Assembly: GCF_027579695.1 (NCBI RefSeq)
Contig: NC_083590.1
Location: forward strand, 14,767,656-14,831,655
Length of the DNA: 64,000 nt
From: Neoarius graeffei
Lineage: Eukaryota; Chordata; Actinopteri; Siluriformes; Ariidae
Direction: 5' to 3'
Part shown: piece after piece, positions 34,548 to 44,408 of the stretch
Numbering within the stretch: the stretch's first letter is position 1
Layout of the letters: each line of letters starts with the position of its first letter
Notes under the pieces: generated by a model
The model's database searches: none
Told to the model about the DNA's origin: nothing
What the model saw: only the letters and a program-made list of their open reading frames with translations
Translations under genes and position numbers: made by a program

Positions 34548-34700
34548 TAGGCTGGCTTTTTTTCATGGTCTATCAGATATATTCGATTCAGCTACTTGTC
34601 TTCGACTCGTTCAGTATCATGCTAGCTGAATGGAATATATCTGATATACCACTCAACGCCAGCCAATATTATTTAAATATTCAATTTTTGATTCAATCAC
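34108..34700 (+). mobile_element. Non-autonomous repeat, family P, copy 1, with N-terminal recombinase-like remnant
   Basis: At 34,421 an ATG begins MAARFASLNTEDFERILKEK, followed by DALNTPKEC, then an (AAT)n tract (about 34,508-34,549). A hairpin (agatatattcgattcagct with its complement, about 34,575-34,660) follows. The coding piece resembles the N-terminus of Crypton/DUF3504-type proteins (pattern: E-D-L-[EL]-L-L-x-x-K-D-x-x-N-T-K). That family link is from memory. The catalytic domain is absent. Confidence 0.55.
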
Positions 34701-35284
34701 TGAATCTGCTATGATACCGTACAACACGATTCTGATTTGTCTGATAACAATTCGATATTTGATAATGGGGGAAGGCAGGGAGACTTGGGAGAGTTTGTAT
34801 TCCCATCAATTAATTTCAACCAATCAGGTTTGAAATTCCATCAGAGGTTTGATGTTGGCCCTGAGAGTAACTTACTTCCTCTGGAGCCATGAAGCTGGAC
34901 AGGTTTGTGCAGTTCAATATTTTTATCAACCCAAACTTGTATTTTCTCTGCTGGTGAATTGGGGATTTGTTCGGAATTAAATTATGTTGCTTAGACTGAC
35001 TAGATATGGTATTATTTATTAAACTTCATTTTTTTGTTCCTCAAAATGGCCAGATGGGGAGAGTTGGGATGGTTCATCATATTACTGGTTTGTTCTTATA
35101 CATTTACAAATATTAAATTGTTTTAAAATGTAGGTTAAAAACGTGGGCATGTCCCTGCATGAGGATTAATCATATTTCATTCATTCTTAAGATTGGATCT
35201 GTTTTGTTGAGTCAGGTTTGGGGTAAACTGACATTTTCTATCGCTGAGCCAACATTGTGTGTTATAGAGTTCATACGGGACAAG

Positions 35285-35480
35285 TTTTGACCATAAATAA
35301 AAATTAAACATGGAGGATGAAGCTAGGCATTTTATTTTTGTCCCATGCCTCCCCTCAATGTCCCAAGTGTCCCAACATAATGTCCCATGTCTCCTCAAAA
35401 AACAATGACAGAAAACGTGAAGCCTGAAGGTTTCATGTTTTATAAGTGACAAGCTGAGAAACTCATGTTGTGGTAAGGGG
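35285..35480. repeat. Dispersed repeat Q, copy 2
   Basis: Homologous to 12,590-12,790, with the same orientation and block order. Confidence 0.6.
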
Positions 35481-35619
35481 GGAGAGTAAATACTCTCTGA
35501 TGTAATATGAATATCCAATACTGGTTCTGATCCAATGTCATTCAGTTTTCTGTCCAGCCAGTGTACATATAAAAAAGTCAAAGATCTAACAGTAAAAATG
35601 GTCCTACTCCAAAAAGTCC

Positions 35620-36045
35620 AACTCCAAAAACTCCTGTTTTGCTCTTGTAAATATGCGCGAAGAATATCTAATGAAGTTTTGGGAGCCTTTCGGGTGTTCA
35701 GCGCGTCTTTCTCTTAAAATTCTCTCAAAACCTTCCGTATTTAATGAAGCAAACCTGGCGGCCATGATCATTTACAAATTGTCACAGTCGCTTGCTCACT
35801 AACACGGAAGTTTTATGTCTCCAACGTGTGGCGTCATGTTGTCTTGACAACCATGCAATATAGTAAACCATATTCAACGCTCATTCTCCATTGGGCAGAA
35901 TGACATAATACACGTAGGATAATCGATATGCATGCTATCAAACCAAATGAATGAAACCTGCTGGAAGGGAATAGAACACATTTTTATTCCATCAAAAAAG
36001 TGTCCTGTATGGATAATAATTAGACAATACCTCTGGATGATACAA
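35620..36045 (-). mobile_element. Family P repeat, copy 2 (longest coding remnant)
   Basis: On the minus strand from about 35,766 it reads MAARFASLNTE, FERIL, then with one frameshift DALNTRKAPKTSLDILRAYL (35,650-35,705). It thus extends past the point where copies 1 and 3 run into ATT repeats. This supports a truncated recombinase or Crypton-like N-terminus as the origin of the family. Inverted relative to copy 1, about 1 kb away. Confidence 0.55.
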
Positions 36046-36419
36046 TATATGATTATTGATTAGGTTTAATACGCTACAGTTGATAAGTGACCAATTTTGT
36101 TCACACTCGGGTTTTGATGACGTAGAGACGGACGTACGGAAGCAACAGAAATACTTTTTGTATTTTTATTAAATTCTTTACACAATAATTTCCTTTACAC
36201 ACCACTTATTTGCTCTTTTTTTATCATTTTTGATTTTATGTACACTCATAATTGTTAGTATTTGCCAGATTAGGACTGATTACTATCAGCTGCTATGCAT
36301 GAGTATTGGGTAGGGTTTAAATTGGTCAGAAGGTGTTGATTAATGTTCTGTAGGAGCAGCTTAGAAGATAATCTGAGTGAAGTGAGCAGGAGAGGGATGG
36401 TATGTGCCTGGTGCTTGGG

Positions 36420-36605
36420 AAGGTGGGGTTGCTGGAGGTTGTTGGAGGTTGTTCAAGGTTGTAAATGGGTTGCTGGAGGTTGTAAATGGGTTGTCGGAGG
36501 TTGTAAATGGGTTGCTGGAGGTTGTTGGAGGTTGGTGAAGGTTGTAAATGGGTTGTTGGAGGTTGTTGGAGTTTGTAAATGGGTTGTTGGCAGAGTTTGA
36601 CAGGG
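36420..36605. repeat. Short G-rich minisatellite
   Basis: About eight units of gttgctggaggttgtaaatgg-like sequence. Proline/glutamine-rich antisense and Trp/Gly-rich sense frames are by-products. Confidence 0.85.
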
Positions 36606-37164
36606 CACATAGCTTGAGCAGTGATGTTAAAATGCATGTGGAGGGAAATTACTGGCTGCTCTGGAATGTCAGTAACGGCACGCGGGTGCGCGTGGGTGTA
36701 CCATGCCAGGAGGGGTGTGCGCGCGCTACAAAGGAAGAACAGAAGGATCAAAAGACACGTCAGCTTTCAAACATGCACCAAAATCCCCACAACGAGCATC
36801 CAGACATCCTCGTGCAAACAGCACCTTTAACCCTGAAGGGACCAGTGGTGTTCATGGACCAAAAAAACCCCCCTGACATCATGTGATCTTCATTTTTCAC
36901 TTAAAAAAAACAGTACAGGTGAACAAGGCTTGCTTCTTTTTTCTTTTTTAATGGAGAGGTTCACTTATTCATGACCTTGTGTTCTGGTTTAAATAAATCC
37001 TCTAAATCTGTTTTCTACCTACTAAACCTCTATATCAGCCACGTGGGTTTTAGACACTTCACCTGTGCTGTATCACATCTCACATGTCATCACATGAAAT
37101 GCACGTGTTTCTGTTTGCTTTTATTATTTGTACACATTCGTCATGCATAGGATGTGTGATTAAT

Positions 37165-37197
<33 letters not shown>

Positions 37198-37671
37198 TAA
37201 TTTTGATCAGAGAAAGTGTGAAGAAATGAAGAGATTGTGGTCGTTTGAGTCCTGAGTTTAATAATCAGAATGACTCACACTGTAATATAATATAATATAA
37301 TTTAATATAATATAATATAATATAATATAATATAATATAATATAATATAATATAATATAATATAATATAATATAATATAATATAATATAATCACTTTACA
37401 GTCAACAAATCAAAAACTGTAATTTCCTTTCCTTTACTTTAGTTTCTGTTTATGTGTCTTCAAACCTCTTTATTGCAGGACAAATGTTTTTAATGTCAAT
37501 TGGGTGACATTTGATTGATGAAAGTGTCGTTCATAAATCACAAAATGTCACAGATTAAAGGTGATTGAAGTCTGATTAGAGAATGATGGCAAGATTCCAG
37601 CATGTATTACTCATTTGCAGAAGAAAAACGGTACTAAACTGTACTTTCTCCATGTCACTGGGGTAGTACCT

Positions 37672-37754
<83 letters not shown>

Positions 37755-38850
37755 CTGATTTATGTCCATTTAATATCCACACCTATCTTTCACCTGGAAA
37801 TGTAGAAACAGCATAAGGTACATAACTGGACCCTTTACACTCAGAAAAAGGAGGAGTCATGGCCTAAATCATTAGAAAAGCAGCATTGGGACCAAAAGGT
37901 CGCCGGGTCGATTCCCTAAACCAGCAGGAATGGCTGAAGTGCCCTTGAGCAGCAAGGCACCTAACCCCTAACTGCTCCGGGTGTGTTTATCGAGCATCTG
38001 ATAAATACCTCGAATGTAATCACTGTGTCTTTCAGCATGTAACGTATAAGGTACATAACTGGATGTTTTATATTCTCAGGAGGGGAAAAAAGGTAATAAA
38101 GTTATTTTTTTTCTGTCACTAGATAAGAGAAGAATCTTTTGTACAGAGTGGTAAATGGAACAGCTGTTCTTTCATCTGAAACAGATGTTGTGCACATGGT
38201 CCATAACTGGATGTTTTATTTTCTCAGAAGAAGAAAAAAAGAAGTACTAAATTCTACTTTCCCATATCACTTGAGTGGTTTCCCTCAACCAAAGGCACAT
38301 CTTTATTGTGTATCTTACACTGTTAGAAATACTTTAGGAGTCCATTTCTGTCCCCCTCGGGCTCATTATTGGACCTCAAGAGAACTATGTATACCTTTTT
38401 CAGGCTAAAAGGGTACTTTGATGTTCTCAGGCAGTATAAAAGGGAACAAATGAGTACCTTAGAGGATGCTGCCTCGATGACAGGCCAGTTATGCACTTTA
38501 TTTTCTGGAAAGGTGCATGGAGTGGATCTCACTTAATGTGCTCAAGGTACCAGAGTAGTACCAAACATTTTCGCATCACTATGTAATTAGATTAGTATTA
38601 AAAAAAAGGTAGAGAAGGTGGGCATGCTTGAAGTGAAAAAGTGTAGTACCTTTCTTATAAGCATGGTGTGTGCGTGGTATTTAACTAAAAAGGTGTGAAC
38701 AGGTAAACTAATTCCGCTTTCAAACTTCCCCACTGAATGAACGTTTCTTTTTAAAAACCCACTGAGGTCGTGATTTGTTGGAAATTTGCTGCTATTCGGC
38801 GTTTTCCAGCCCCCTACACTGCTCCGGTCCTCGCCTGTGCACTTATTGGA
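36606..38850. other. junb downstream flank with microsatellites
   Basis: Holds (CA)n at about 37,164-37,195, a (TATAA)n array at about 37,277-37,391, (TATC)n at about 37,673-37,754 and a SINE B copy (37,862-38,018). The stretch 38,100-38,600 contains several ggtactttt/aagtacc-type blocks of an unknown repeat. No gene recognised. Confidence 0.6.
37862..38018 (+). mobile_element. SINE family B, copy 3
   Basis: Plus orientation: catggcctaaatcattagaa, gggaccaaaaggtcgccggg, gattccctaaaccagcagga and the gagcagcaaggcacctaacc block. Confidence 0.7.
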
Positions 38851-38879
38851 GAGAAATGAAACCAAACAGCGAGTGGGCG

Positions 38880-39160
38880 GCGGCGGATTTTCGCGCAAAC
38901 ACTTCCCAGCTGTGACGTAGGAAGCACTAAAAATGCCCATATATGGACATGCTGGTTGACGTAGATAGGAAAGACCTTTAACGCCCAAATCAATAACGAG
39001 GCGAGTCCGAGATTTAGAAACAAAAACAGCATGAAAGGTGGAAAACCCCCCGCCGTGTTGGTCATGGAAAGGTCTCTGAACGGCTCAGGTGTCAAAAAAA
39101 ACAAAACACAAAAACAGTAAACAGAATGCTAATCGGTTACATAACAACCGGAAGTGCCTT
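38880..39160 (-). promoter_or_regulatory. Candidate junb downstream enhancer with SRE, CRE-like and ETS sites
   Basis: A compact site cluster lies 0.6-0.9 kb past the junb stop: tttcgcgc (E2F-like, 38,889), tgacgtag (CRE/AP-1-like, 38,913-38,920), aggaag (ETS core, 38,919), a perfect palindromic CArG box ccatatatgg (38,937-38,946), and tgacgtag again (38,957-38,964). Further on are gttacataac (C/EBP or PAR-bZIP-like, 39,136-39,145) and accggaagtg (ETS consensus, 39,147-39,156). The stretch is less AT-rich than its flanks and free of recognised repeats. From memory, a serum- and cAMP-responsive enhancer 3' of mouse Junb has been reported, so a downstream SRE fits the gene. Confidence 0.6.
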
Positions 39161-39605
39161 TCAACTGGGTCAAGGTTCATAAACAAAACGCCAAGCTGAG
39201 AGCTTCCAGGGCTGAAGAGATAAGAGGAGATGAGATATGAGAAGTGAAAAAAAAGACCACCAAGAGGAACAAGAGAGAGATGTATATATTCCAATGTGTT
39301 CTTTTTACTTAAATAAAACAAATAAAAAATGACATTGTAAACATGACATAGTTAAAACATTAAGTCAGGATCAACCTGACTTGAAAAAACAAAACAAAAC
39401 AAATAATTTACACATTTAGAAAAAAAATGACAGTATCAGGTGACGTCATAGGCTACTAAACATACAAATCTCCCTTTGATCATGACATTATTGGCCTGGA
39501 GAAGGCTTTACTGGCCTGGTCACTCAGTCTTTCGAGCCCACATGGCTCTTGTGTTTCTCAGTCGCCTCAATCTAGTGAACGGTGTCCGGCAACCGTACCG
39601 TTTTG

Positions 39606-39611
39606 TTTATT
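39606..39611 (-). terminator. junb polyadenylation signal (candidate)
   Basis: AATAAA on the minus strand, about 145 bases after the stop codon. This would give a short 3' UTR; further AATAAA-like sites lie farther downstream. Unproven without transcripts. Confidence 0.45.
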
Positions 39612-39755
39612 GATTGATTTATGTTTCGGCGCGTCTTGAAGCTCAGAATGTCATCATGTCCATTCTTGGACGTGAATGAGTGTCCATTGACGAGCTTTCC
39701 AGTGTTTTGAGTGTTAGTGAATAAAGAGTGTGTGTGTGGTGTGGTGCGGTTGTTT

Positions 39756-40751
39756 TCAGAAAGCCTCCATCTTGCTGGTGAGCATGAGCTGGCAGCCGCT
39801 GCTGACGTGCCGCAGGACCTTCTGCTTGAGCTGCGCCACTTGCTCGCGCAGGAGCGACGCGGTGCTCGAGAGACCCGCGTTGTCCGACTTGAGCACCTTG
39901 ACGCGGTCCTCGAGACGCGCGATGCGCTCCAGTTTGCGCCGGCGGCACTTGGTGGCGGCGAGTCGGTTCCTCAGGCGCTTGCGCTCCGCCTTGATGCGCT
40001 CCTGGCTCTCCATGTCGATCGGAGAGACGGGCGGCGTGCCGTCGCTGCTGTGCATGTCCGGCACCGTCTGCGGCTCCTCTTTGAGAGGCACGAAGCGCTG
40101 CTGCTGCTGCTGCTGTTGTGCGGGATGGACGCCACCAGCCAGAGGGTTCTGGTACGCGTCTGCGTGCGCCGGAGGAGGCAGGTAGCTGATGGTGGCTGAC
40201 GGGTAGCTCGAGGTGGCTGTAGTGGACGAGACGAGGCTCGGGCAGTAAGGATTGAGCGTGGTGTAGACTGGAGCTTCTGGCTGCAGGGCGGAGCCGAACG
40301 CCGAGGGAGCCGCCACCGAGCACGTCGTCACCCCGCCCGCTCCGATCGACACGTTGGGCGGGGGCTGGTGCATCTTGTGCAGCTCGTCCAGCGCCTTCAC
40401 GAAGCCCTCCGCGAAGCCCTCCTGCTCGTCTGTGATGGAGCGGTGGCCGTAGAGATGATACTGACCCGGCGGTGTCGGGCTGGTCAGCACCCCGTTGCTG
40501 TTCTGGATGATCAGCCTCTCCAGCTCCGGAGAGGCCAGCTTCAGAGACCCGACGTCCGCCTGAGACGCGTGGTACACCGGGTCGGACTTGAGGCTGCGGT
40601 AGGGCTCGCTCAGGCTGCTCAGGCTCATGGGCTGCTGCTGATGCTGATGCTGCTTCTGGAGCTTGTAGTCGTGCAGCGCGGCGTCCGCGTGGCCGTAACC
40701 CAACAGAAAAGAGTCGTCATGGTAAAAAGGCTGCTCCATTTTTGTGGACAT
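39756..40751 (-). CDS. junb: Transcription factor JunB, intact single exon
   Basis: 331 codons without introns, as usual for jun genes. JUN proteins dimerise with FOS or each other to form AP-1, bind TGA(C/G)TCA in the nucleus and act as immediate-early regulators. The N-terminus [15 protein letters not shown] is JunB-type. A Jun transactivation segment follows at 69-130 ([41 protein letters not shown]). LKEEP (223-227) fits a SUMO-type site and [11 protein letters not shown] (238-248) is the conserved phosphorylated block. The basic region is 251-276 ([13 protein letters not shown], with redox-sensitive Cys269). The zipper has leucines at 280, 287, 294, 301 and 308 and His315. L/L/AT in the basic region distinguishes JunB from c-Jun (M/I/AS). 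Two Gln-rich runs (34-40 and 212-218) are lineage-specific. The start has the upstream flank expected of the family, and whether this is junba or junbb is undecided. Confidence 0.97.
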   Translation of the reverse strand: MSTKMEQPFYHDDSFLLGYGHADAALHDYKLQKQHQHQQQPMSLSSLSEPYRSLKSDPVYHASQADVGSLKLASPELERLIIQNSNGVLTSPTPPGQYHLYGHRSITDEQEGFAEGFVKALDELHKMHQPPPNVSIGAGGVTTCSVAAPSAFGSALQPEAPVYTTLNPYCPSLVSSTTATSSYPSATISYLPPPAHADAYQNPLAGGVHPAQQQQQQQRFVPLKEEPQTVPDMHSSDGTPPVSPIDMESQERIKAERKRLRNRLAATKCRRRKLERIARLEDRVKVLKSDNAGLSSTASLLREQVAQLKQKVLRHVSSGCQLMLTSKMEAF

Positions 40752-41300
40752 AAGAGGCGTGATGAAGAGTTGAGGCTTTGGGGCTTACCTTTACCTGAGT
40801 CAGTCAGGTGTGTGTGTGTGTGCGCTTCAATCAGAGCAGCACTGAGTCTTGGTTCAAAACACAACCCTAATATGAGTTCTGTCTTTTTTTTAAGCGCTGC
40901 TGCTTGTTCTTCTTCTTATTCTTCTTCTTTACAATGTCCAGTCTGAAAAGTCCCAGGATAAAAAGCAGCACAAGGTCGGTTCTCTCTTTAAAAAAAAAAA
41001 AAAGTCAAGATCTTTTCCAAATCTGTGCAAACACAAATGCAGAATAAAAATAACCAGCGCACAAAAATCCCCGTCAGTCAGTCAGTTTGTCTCCTGTGTG
41101 TTATTACAGCACTCTCTGGGTTCACATGGACTGGAGTCCCGGCCGCCACATTCGCTTTTATGCTGACAGCCGGCAGCCCGAGCTGAACGCAGCCCGCTGA
41201 TTGGTTGGAAGTCCAGCCCTGCCGACAGAACACGCCCGCTTTAATGACGCGACGCGACGTCATTGTCAGGAACTGCTGGTCTGTAAACAAGCCCCTGGGC
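40752..41300 (-). promoter_or_regulatory. junb 5' UTR and core promoter
   Basis: On the minus strand: a TATA-like gcataaaag (41,155-41,163), a CCAAT box (aaccaatcag, about 41,197-41,206) some 40 bases upstream of it, and a CRE-like tgacgtcg (41,255-41,262) about 50 bases farther. This order (CRE, CCAAT, TATA) is a textbook inducible promoter and puts transcription start near 41,125-41,130, giving a 5' UTR of about 375 bases. That start is inferred from spacing only. The stretch is CpG-rich. Confidence 0.65.
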
Positions 41301-41815
41301 GACAAGGAGGCGAGAGCGCGCGCGAGATAAATAATGCAAATAGCCTAATAGATATGAATATATATCTGTGAATAAGATCCGACATTTTTAATCTGACTAT
41401 TTAAAGCGGTAGAATTAATGATTTAACACCATACGAGTCGCAAGTCAGACACATTTACAATCCCAGACTCGCTCAGTGCTTCATTTAAACACACAGTCAG
41501 CACTAAGGCTGATTTCTGTGCACTTGGAAATGTTTATAAAAGGCACGGCAGGTCTAAATGAATAGAATAAAGCAAGTTCTAAGTCTAGTGTGGATCTTTA
41601 TGAAAATTATTTGACTCAAACATTGTCACATTTGGATACAAAACCGGCCCTAAGCGGTCTGTCCGATTAAATGAATGCATGGTGTGTGTGTGTGTGTGTG
41701 TGTTTTAATGTGCCAAATCAGCACTGCGGAAAAGTTGGTGAAATTGCACAATAAACTGGTTATACCTGCGTGCGCGCGCGTGTGGTGAAGCCACGCTCCC
41801 ATGGCCACTTTCAGC

Positions 41816-41857
41816 ACCGGAAGCCTATACATTCCATATATGGGTATGGTGACGTTC
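41816..41857 (-). promoter_or_regulatory. Upstream SRE of junb: ETS + CArG + CRE-like composite
   Basis: accggaag (41,816-41,823), ten bases, a perfect palindromic CArG box ccatatatgg (41,834-41,843), six bases, then tgacgttc (41,850-41,857). ETS next to CArG is the layout bound by SRF with ternary complex factors in fos and egr genes. It lies about 0.7 kb upstream of the inferred junb transcription start. Confidence 0.6.
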
Positions 41858-42085
41858 GAGTTCCTGTTCGTGTGAAAAGCGGGAAGCCCAGCCCACTTCC
41901 ACCTCTGAACAGAGAGAGGCACTGAGTGCCATTTATTCCCTCAGAATAGATCTGCTGCACTTCTCTACAGCTACAGCTGTGAAACAGGGCTCTGGAGTTT
42001 AGTGTGGAATTACATTTATAGTAATGATGATGATGATGATGGTGAGAAGGAGAGGACAAAATAAAAACCATCACACGAAGAAGGG

Positions 42086-42463
42086 GGGCGGCATGGTGGT
42101 GTAGTGGTTAGTGCTGTCGCCTCACAGCAAGAAGGTCCTGGGTTCGAGCCCCGGGGCCAGCGAGGGCCCTTCTGTGTGGAGTTTGCATGTTCTCCCCGTG
42201 TCCGCGTGGGTTTCCTCCGGGTGCTCCGGTTTCCCCCACAGTCCAAAGACATGCAGGTTAGGATAACTGGTGACTCTAAATTGACCGTAGGTGTGAATGT
42301 GAGTGTGAATGGTTGTCTGTGTCTATGTGTCAGCCCTGTGATGACCTGGTGACTTGTCCAGGGTGTACCCCGCCTTTCGCCCATAGTCAACTGAGATAGG
42401 CTCCAGCTTGCCTGCGACCCTGTAGAACAGGATAAAGCAGCTAGAGATAATGAGATGAGATGA
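42086..42463 (+). mobile_element. SINE family A with target duplication
   Basis: Complete copy flanked by gaagaagg on the left and again directly after the gatgagatgag tail. B box ggttcgagcccc is intact. Confidence 0.88.
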
Positions 42464-42704
42464 GAAGAAGGAGTAATGAATGCATCATAATACATTAATA
42501 AGCACAGCTTACTACAACAAAAAAATATCAAAATATCAAGCTGTAACAAAATGCAGCTTGATATTTCATACAAATTATATTTTTCCATAATTCCACCCAT
42601 CCATCCATTAATCTATCCTTGACTTGCAAGCAACGTCAAAACAAAATAGAAACCCAGATGTCGTCCATGTTGGTGGAGATACAAACGCGGGCTCAAGCGA
42701 TACG

Positions 42705-43310
42705 TTTTTTAGCAGCTGTCTTTGTTTTTTCACTGCTTTAAGCGTTCTTTTAGCAATGCCATATCTTTGTGGTCACAGCAGTACTCGTGACCGTGGCACG
42801 TTCCGATTTTTTAGAGTTCTGTCCGTGATTCGGAAAGAGGGCGAGGAATCTGAGGCTTAGTACGGAGAGGAGACGAGCATGGCTGAACAACATCGGCAGG
42901 GCTGATCTAAAGCCTCGGTCACAACCGGCCATACGTGCTCCTATGGCCGGTCTACGTGCAAAAAATGCAAGAAACGCACGGAGGGCGTGCATGAAACGCA
43001 CGGAGGGCGCGCGTGTGATGTGCTGATTTTCGAGCCGTAGACTGGCCGCAGACCGGCTGCAGAGGTTCTTTGTCATGTCAAACAAACTCTACGGGCGCTT
43101 ACGTTTTTTTCAGGTTGCAAGACAAACTTACGGCCAACGTGCGTCTTTCTCCATGAACAAAAAAAACGCAGCGATTTGGGAAATGCCAAAAATCACATGG
43201 CCAAAAAATCGTATGTCCGGTTGTGACCTAGGCTTAACAGAATTTTCTCTAAAACCAAAACAGCTCGTGTTTGCAGTCATCATTTTATCTCAGGTGAGAC
43301 TCAAAAGCTT
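42705..43310 (+). pseudogene. THAP-domain (P/Kolobok-type) transposase N-terminus, broken by a nested element
   Basis: The plus strand reads YLCGHSSTRDRGTFRFFRV and IRKEGEESEA, then, after a one-base frameshift, STERRRAWLNNIGRADL (to about 42,910). Past the inserted TIR element, in another frame, ARVCSHHFISG (43,262-43,295) supplies the C-x2-H end of a THAP zinc finger and is followed by a CAG|GTGAGA donor-like site. THAP fingers are the DNA-binding domains of P-element and Kolobok-type transposases. With two frameshifts and an insertion the unit is dead. A host THAP gene is possible but less likely given the repeat-rich setting. Confidence 0.6.
42911..43234. mobile_element. PIF/Harbinger-like MITE nested in the THAP remnant
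   Basis: 324 bp with terminal inverted repeats agcctcggtcacaaccggcc and (reverse complement) agcctaggtcacaaccggac. It is flanked by TAA at 42,908-42,910 and 43,235-43,237, the 3-bp duplication typical of PIF/Harbinger. Internally there are tandem gaaacgcacggagggcg-like repeats. No coding capacity. Confidence 0.85.
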
Positions 43311-43795
43311 TCTCGATAATATCATGGAAGAATTTTATTTCGCGTTGCTAGAATTTTGCTATAAAATAAGTGTTCTCTTGTCGTGGTTCACTCGGTCGTT
43401 GTTATCATTTGAACACGTGTGTTATCAGAAAAATTATACAATAGAAATAATCCAGACTGGGCACCCACTCAGAAAATGGGCTACATTTCATCCAAGGTCG
43501 GACTTGATTCTTCAGCAGCCAAACCAGAAAGAACACGATATCTGGGTACTCAATGGTCAGTAGAAGTGCCTTATCTTCAGAAAACTCTGACTGTTTTAAA
43601 TAATATGCATCAAAAACCACACATATCTATATCTATCTTCTCTATGTATTGAATCTCTGCTCGATCGTTCAAATTGTGGTAATACTGAGAAAATTTAGCA
43701 TTGTTTATTTACAGACACGCCGCCATCCTAGCTGCTTTGTATATCCACCATCATGGCGGATGTTCATGACGTAATACATTTTGATCACATGGTTG

Positions 43796-44113
43796 CAAGT
43801 CATCTGTACCACTTATCCATCAGGATTGTGAAGGACACAAGAGCCAATCCCAACTGACTTTGCTTGAGAGGCGGGGTTCACCTTGGACAGATCGCCAATC
43901 TACGGTATCTCAGGGCTACACAGAGATCAAAAACCATCACATTCGCACTCAAACTCGCACCTACAGGCAATTTTGAGTAGACAGTTGACCTAATCTGCAT
44001 ATCACTGGACTGTCAGAGGAAACCAGAGCACCCTGAGAGTGAGAACATGCAAACTGCACACACAAAGACCCCAGTCAGCCATGCGGTTCAAACCCAGAAC
44101 CTTCTTGATAACC
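43796..44113 (-). mobile_element. SINE family A, ancient eroded copy
   Basis: In reverse, blocks such as gaggcggggttcaccttgga and gaggaaaccagagcaccctg match the family in order, with many substitutions and several short gaps. Confidence 0.65.
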
Positions 44114-44145
44114 TGCAAATTTTTTTAGATTTGTATGTATATTTA

Positions 44146-44402
44146 ACAGTTATTCCACAAAATCGAGTCGTACATGAGCTGATCGCCAATGAGGTATGTA
44201 ACACCAAGAAACATCAAGTGGAATAATTGTTTTATTCTATCCACATTCACTGGATTTTGAGAAATGGAGCATTTTTCTTTTCTTTTTTTTTGCAAATTCG
44301 ATGAATAAAAACTTTATCTAAAACGTCTGGCAAAATAATTTCCGCTTAGAATGTAAACAAACCGGTGAAATGACAGGAGCAATTTGTGGAAAACGTGATA
44401 AT
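44146..44402 (-). mobile_element. Family M repeat, partial inverted copy D
   Basis: Starts aacagttattccacaaaatc and continues through ttattctatccacattcact, i.e. family M in reverse. It stops where the SINE at 44,409 begins (taataataat|ctcatctcatt), so the SINE insertion or a deletion removed the other end. Confidence 0.7.
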
Positions 44403-44408
44403 AATAAT

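Noticed and set aside
36326-36751. 141-codon minus frame rich in Pro, Gln and Asn
   Set aside because: Antisense reading of the short G-rich minisatellite.
39643-40323. 226-codon minus frame and 162/151/192-codon plus frames over junb
   Set aside because: Shadow frames of the GC-rich junb coding sequence; the frame at 39,756-40,751 carries the bZIP and Jun motifs.
43075-43563. 162-codon plus frame
   Set aside because: It starts within the nested MITE and runs over the THAP remnant in the wrong frame; composite by chance.
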